Program-made: the position numbers and the translations under genes | Shown: positions 6,931 to 9,683 of the stretch, piece after piece | How positions within the stretch are numbered: position 1 is the stretch's first letter | Layout: each line of letters begins with the position of its first letter | Source: Flavobacteriales bacterium | Lineage (GTDB): Bacteria > Bacteroidota > Bacteroidia > Flavobacteriales_E > Vicingaceae | Direction of reading: 5' to 3' | NCBI GenBank assembly: GCA_002402165.1 | Contig: NVVI01000025.1 | Span: 15,843-25,525, forward strand | Length of the DNA stretch: 9,683 nucleotides | The notes under the pieces: generated by a model | Told to the model about the DNA's origin: nothing | Databases searched by the model: none | The model's input: the letters and a program-made list of their open reading frames with translations, nothing else

Positions 6931-7587
6931 ATGAAAAAACTTTTAATCGGAATCATACTATTTTCAGGAGGATTAACCTCCAAGGCTCAGCATGACATAA
7001 GTCTTGATGTCTTAGGGTTTGCCTTTTCCAAATATGGATTGGGTTATGAATATGCCATTAATAAAAATAATTCTGTTGGAATAAATTTTAACATGTCATC
7101 AAAAAACTTATTTGATGATGGAATTTCTAACAATCCTTTCTATGCACTTAGTGATGGAGAATATGATTATTCAGAAATGAATATTATACCTGAATACAAA
7201 GCTTTCTTTACGCCCAATAAGGGTAACGATGGTATTTATATGGGTCTATATGGAAAATATAGAACTTCTAAAGCATCTGGCAACTCATTTACTGATACTA
7301 CTGGGCTTGGTTCTATTGGCACAACTGACGTTTCAACATCTGGGTTTGCATTAGGGGTTTTAGCTGGTTATAAATGGAAAACATCAGGTGCTCTGTTTTT
7401 AGAAGCTACTCTTGGAATAGGTAAGTTTCTTTCAAACAGCATTAAATACAGTAATGCTCTAGCAGAAGATGATGCTAGTTTTGATGAGGATGATTACATT
7501 CCATATATCGGAAATACTTTAGCTGTTGATTTAAGATTGTCGGTTAAAATTGGTATAAGAATAGGTGGAGGAGGAAGTTCTGAATAA
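6931..7587 (+). CDS. Outer-membrane beta-barrel protein (small porin-like family)
   Basis: This 218-residue protein has a signal peptide at about 1-19 (SKA-Q20) and then alternating amphipathic strands typical of an eight-stranded outer-membrane barrel. They include ISLDVLGFAFS, GLGYEYAI, VGINFNM, MNIIPEYKAFF, GIYMGLYGKY, GFALGVLAGYKW, LFLEATLGIGKF and LAVDLRLSVKIGIRIG, separated by polar loops. It resembles the DUF3575/OmpX-like barrels of Bacteroidota. The long loops at about 60-80, 111-137 and 170-190 are rich in Asp, Ser and Thr, as expected of surface loops. The protein ends in GGGGSSE after the last strand and not in the usual terminal aromatic residue, a small oddity. It is the last gene of the cassette, 42 bases after the previous stop and followed by a terminator, so it probably shares the transcript. 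Substrate or partner is unknown. Confidence 0.82.
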   Translation: MKKLLIGIILFSGGLTSKAQHDISLDVLGFAFSKYGLGYEYAINKNNSVGINFNMSSKNLFDDGISNNPFYALSDGEYDYSEMNIIPEYKAFFTPNKGNDGIYMGLYGKYRTSKASGNSFTDTTGLGSIGTTDVSTSGFALGVLAGYKWKTSGALFLEATLGIGKFLSNSIKYSNALAEDDASFDEDDYIPYIGNTLAVDLRLSVKIGIRIGGGGSSE

Positions 7588-7612
7588 TTCTATCTTTACA
7601 CCTATTAAACAG

Positions 7613-7650
7613 AAAATGCTCACTACAATTTAGCGAGCATTTTTTGTTTT
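7613..7650. terminator. Bidirectional intrinsic terminator between convergent genes
   Basis: AAAATGCTC (7613-7621) pairs perfectly with GAGCATTTT (7635-7643). Inside, CTA/TAG can add three pairs beyond an A-C mismatch, leaving a five-base loop. A T-rich tail follows on the plus strand, and the minus strand also reads into a short T run. It lies 26 bases after the barrel gene's stop and 13-20 bases beyond the stop of the minus-strand HEAT gene, so it can serve both. Confidence 0.85.
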
Positions 7651-7662
7651 AATTAATTTTAA

Positions 7663-8196
7663 TTAAAACTCTAAATTTAAGGAATCAAGAGTAGAGCGTA
7701 TAGAGATTAATAGGTTAGCTTTTTCAGTTTCTTCTGATTGAATTGCTTCATCCAAATCAAACTTAAGGTCTTCAATTTCTGTTTCTTGAAATGTAGAATC
7801 ATAGTTATCGATAACACTTAAAACTTCAATTCCCACCATATAATTACCTTTAATAGCTTCTTTAATAAAAGTAGAGATATACTCGCTACTATCTAATGAC
7901 GATTGCCAAAATATGGAGATCAAAATAGGTTTCTCTAAAATGTACTTGTCATTTTCAATAGCTATAATTAATTTTTCAACCACAGATTGATCCTTTAAGT
8001 CAAATAAAAGGTTAGTTATTTCATTTTTAATGTCTTCTTTATCAGTAGTACATAGTAAATCAACTAGTGGTAAAACCGCTACTGCCTTTCCGTGTTTCCT
8101 TAATTGTTTAAGGGCAGTGAAAACTTTTTTTTCATTTTTAGATGATAAGTCTTTAATGATGTTATTTATTCGGTTGTTGTTTTTTTGTTCAGTCAT
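7663..8196 (-). CDS. Small HEAT-repeat-like helical protein
   Basis: This 177-residue acidic, all-helical protein has no signal peptide, so it is cytoplasmic. The first half shows two or three HEAT-like helix pairs: RINNIIKDLSS / KVFTALKQLRKHG, AVLPLVDLL / IKNEITNLLFDL, and VVEKLIIAIEN. A further helical part follows, ending DSLNLEF. Such scaffolds bind proteins; no partner can be named. The start is set at the ATG at 8196 (MTEQKNNN). An ATG eight codons upstream at 8220 is in frame, but it lies inside the 3' arm of the terminator hairpin of the preceding gene, and its extra residues (MSFSFTQE) are merely the translated stem and T-tract. AGGA lies just before the 8196 ATG, at very short spacing. 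The gene is downstream of GAPDH on the same strand with no visible promoter in between, so it probably depends on read-through. Confidence in the gene is high, in the function low. Confidence 0.8.
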   Translation of the reverse strand: MTEQKNNNRINNIIKDLSSKNEKKVFTALKQLRKHGKAVAVLPLVDLLCTTDKEDIKNEITNLLFDLKDQSVVEKLIIAIENDKYILEKPILISIFWQSSLDSSEYISTFIKEAIKGNYMVGIEVLSVIDNYDSTFQETEIEDLKFDLDEAIQSEETEKANLLISIRSTLDSLNLEF

Positions 8197-8202
8197 TTCC
8201 TG

Positions 8203-8243
8203 AGTAAAAGAAAAGCTCATTCGTTATTTCACGGATGAGCTTT
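8203..8243 (-). terminator. Intrinsic terminator downstream of the GAPDH gene
   Basis: Read on the minus strand, the arms at 8232-8243 and 8212-8223 pair over 12 bases (AAAGCTCATCCG with CGAATGAGCTTT, one G-U pair) around an eight-base loop. The 3' arm is followed by TTTTCTTTT. It starts 20 bases after the GAPDH stop. The geometry is that of a strong intrinsic terminator for leftward transcription. On the plus strand there is no equivalent T-tract. Confidence 0.85.
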
Positions 8244-8262
8244 AATTAAAGTTGTTGTTGTT

Positions 8263-9683
8263 TTAGTAATATATTAATCTTCTAACTTTAGCAATATACT
8301 TAGCTAATCTAATTACTTGTTTGGTGTAACCAAATTCATTGTCATACCAAACATAGAGCACAATATTTTTTTTATCATGAGATACTATAGTTGCATTACT
8401 ATCATATACGGAGCAACATATGTTGCCTATAATATCATTCGATACTAACTCTGGATCATTTTCATATTTGATTTGATTTACCAATCCACCCTCTAATGCA
8501 GCTTTTCTTATTATCTCATTAATATCATCTACTGAAGTTTCTTTAGAAACATTTAGATTTAAAATAGCTAAAGAACCATTTGGAGTAGGAACCCTTACAG
8601 CGTTTGCAGTTAATTTATCTTTTAAGCTAGGGATAACTTTAGTTACCGCATTCCCAGCTCCTGTAGATGTAATAACCATGTTTATTGCTGCAGAACGCCC
8701 TCTACGAGGTTTCTTATGCATATTATCTAATAAATTTTGATCATTTGTGTAGGCATGAACTGTTTCAATATGTCCTTTGATTATACCAAGTGAATTTTCA
8801 ATTGTGTAAAGAATGGGCGCAATTGCATTAGTGGTGCATGACGCTGCAGAATATATGTCTTCGTTTTCTAAATCAAACTCACTTTCATTGATACCATAAA
8901 CAATGTTAGGAATTTCTTTTCCCGGAGCAGTTAATAATACTTTACTAACTCCTTTTGATTTCATGTGCCTTTTTAGTGCTTCTCTATTAGAAAACACACC
9001 AGTATTATCAATGATTAAAGCATTATTAATACCAAAAGATGTATAATCAATATCTTCAGGATTTTTTGCTTCAATCATTTTTATAATCTGACCGTTAATG
9101 ATTAAGGCTTTACCTTCTAAATCTATTTCTACATTCCCATTAAATTCGCCATGCACAGAATCATTTCTTAATAATGCAGCACGTTTAGTTATAGAATCAT
9201 CAGTAACACTTCTTGTAACAATTGCTCTTAATCTAAGTTGTTGGCCTTTTCCAGCTTGTTTTACTAACTCTCTAGCAGCTAGTCTCCCAATTCTTCCAAA
9301 ACCATAAAGAACAATATCTTTAGGTATCATTTCATGACTATCAGAATATTCAAAGCCAGCTAATTTATTGTTTAAGAATTCAGCTTTAGAACTAAAATTA
9401 TCTTTTTCTTTACTCCATTCACTAGCCAATTTTCCAATGTCTAATTTTGAAGGGGCAATGTTTAATTTAGTGATTTCTTTAGCTAAATGAGCAGTATCAT
9501 GTATGCTTACAGGATTATATGTAATTGTTTTTGCTTTTTTATGAAGTTTAAGAATTTCAGAAATACTTTTGTCGACTAAAGAATTTCTAAATAAAATCAA
9601 CTCGATTGATTTTTCGTACATCAAATAACCTATAGAACTTATTAGGCTTACGGTTGATTTTTCATCATTTACATATTGACTTA
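8263..9683 (-). CDS. gap: Glyceraldehyde-3-phosphate dehydrogenase, long form (5' end beyond window)
   Basis: This enzyme interconverts glyceraldehyde-3-phosphate and 1,3-bisphosphoglycerate in glycolysis/gluconeogenesis. 472 codons are visible; numbering here counts from the first whole codon at 9681. A helical N-terminal extension (about 1-120) precedes the Rossmann motif YGFGRIGR (126-133). The NDSVHG segment follows, then the catalytic SCTTN with Cys282 (codon at 8836-8838) and His309 in HAYTND, 27 residues on as in classical GAPDH. Later come RRGRSAA, STGAG, and WYDNEFGY near the end. The C-terminus RLAKYIAKVRRLIYY matches the roughly 480-residue Bacteroidota long form. A TTG/ATG start at 9621-9624 is possible, but the frame stays open to the edge and the upstream residues (STVSLISS, then LMYEKSIELI) look like this family, so the real start lies about ten codons outside. 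The segment after the second strand (AIVTRS) lacks the Asp typical of NAD-specific enzymes, hinting at NADP or dual use. Confidence 0.95.
   Translation of the reverse strand, partial: SQYVNDEKSTVSLISSIGYLMYEKSIELILFRNSLVDKSISEILKLHKKAKTITYNPVSIHDTAHLAKEITKLNIAPSKLDIGKLASEWSKEKDNFSSKAEFLNNKLAGFEYSDSHEMIPKDIVLYGFGRIGRLAARELVKQAGKGQQLRLRAIVTRSVTDDSITKRAALLRNDSVHGEFNGNVEIDLEGKALIINGQIIKMIEAKNPEDIDYTSFGINNALIIDNTGVFSNREALKRHMKSKGVSKVLLTAPGKEIPNIVYGINESEFDLENEDIYSAASCTTNAIAPILYTIENSLGIIKGHIETVHAYTNDQNLLDNMHKKPRRGRSAAINMVITSTGAGNAVTKVIPSLKDKLTANAVRVPTPNGSLAILNLNVSKETSVDDINEIIRKAALEGGLVNQIKYENDPELVSNDIIGNICCSVYDSNATIVSHDKKNIVLYVWYDNEFGYTKQVIRLAKYIAKVRRLIYY

Noticed and set aside
8240..8251. Perfect palindrome CTTTAATTAAAG as a protein-binding site
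   Set aside because: It overlaps the foot of the GAPDH terminator stem and is A/T-only apart from its ends; similar TTAATTAA words occur at about 7646-7667, so it is probably composition plus terminator.
1..9683. tRNA, rRNA, CRISPR, insertion sequences, attachment sites or a phage/defence island
   Set aside because: No cloverleaf, direct-repeat array, transposase, integrase or terminal inverted repeats were found on either strand; codon use and AT content look uniform across the window.

Overview
The window is AT-rich and looks like a chromosomal segment of a Bacteroidota bacterium, most likely a flavobacterium-like member of Flavobacteriales. The evidence is low GC, start codons in A/T-only leaders with almost no Shine-Dalgarno sequence, TAnnTTTG-type -7 promoter elements, an SCG-type lipobox, and a long-form glyceraldehyde-3-phosphate dehydrogenase with the N-terminal extension and aromatic C-terminal tail I associate with this phylum. 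I see no mobile elements, rRNA, tRNA, CRISPR or phage genes.

Layout. (1) 16-1611, minus: a complete secreted S41 C-terminal processing protease with its Ser-Lys-Gln catalytic residues. (2) 1612-1874: a divergent intergenic region with one good promoter candidate facing right and a weaker one facing left. (3) 1875-7587, plus: seven consecutive genes, all encoding exported proteins. They are a small lysine-rich protein (1875-2360), a 459-residue protein with a lysine-rich start and a possible small C-terminal beta module (2450-3829), a pair of diverged paralogues of which one is a lipoprotein (3860-4393 and 4405-4911), a DUF6175-type protein (4960-5916), a partner protein with helical repeats and five cysteines (5938-6888), and an outer-membrane beta-barrel protein (6931-7587). 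A strong intrinsic terminator sits after the first gene, with no obvious new promoter behind it. A second terminator closes the cassette at 7613-7650 and also serves the convergent gene. (4) 7663-9683, minus: a small HEAT-repeat protein downstream of a GAPDH gene whose 5' end runs off the right edge of the window.

How the parts may fit together. The protease, GAPDH and probably the HEAT-repeat gene are ordinary chromosomal genes. The part worth attention is the 5.7-kb cassette of secreted proteins with no recognisable enzyme. Several members have features that remind me of the small alpha/beta domains of CsgG, LpoB, TolB-N, FlgT and LPP20, which are accessory proteins of envelope machines. 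Together with a lipoprotein and a beta-barrel, this suggests an uncharacterised periplasmic or outer-membrane assembly. That reading is inference; no function can be proved from the sequence alone.

Two gene models were changed here. The HEAT-repeat start moves to 8196 because the longer start lies inside a terminator hairpin. The GAPDH reading frame is open to the window edge, so the start near 9621-9624 is not the true start.
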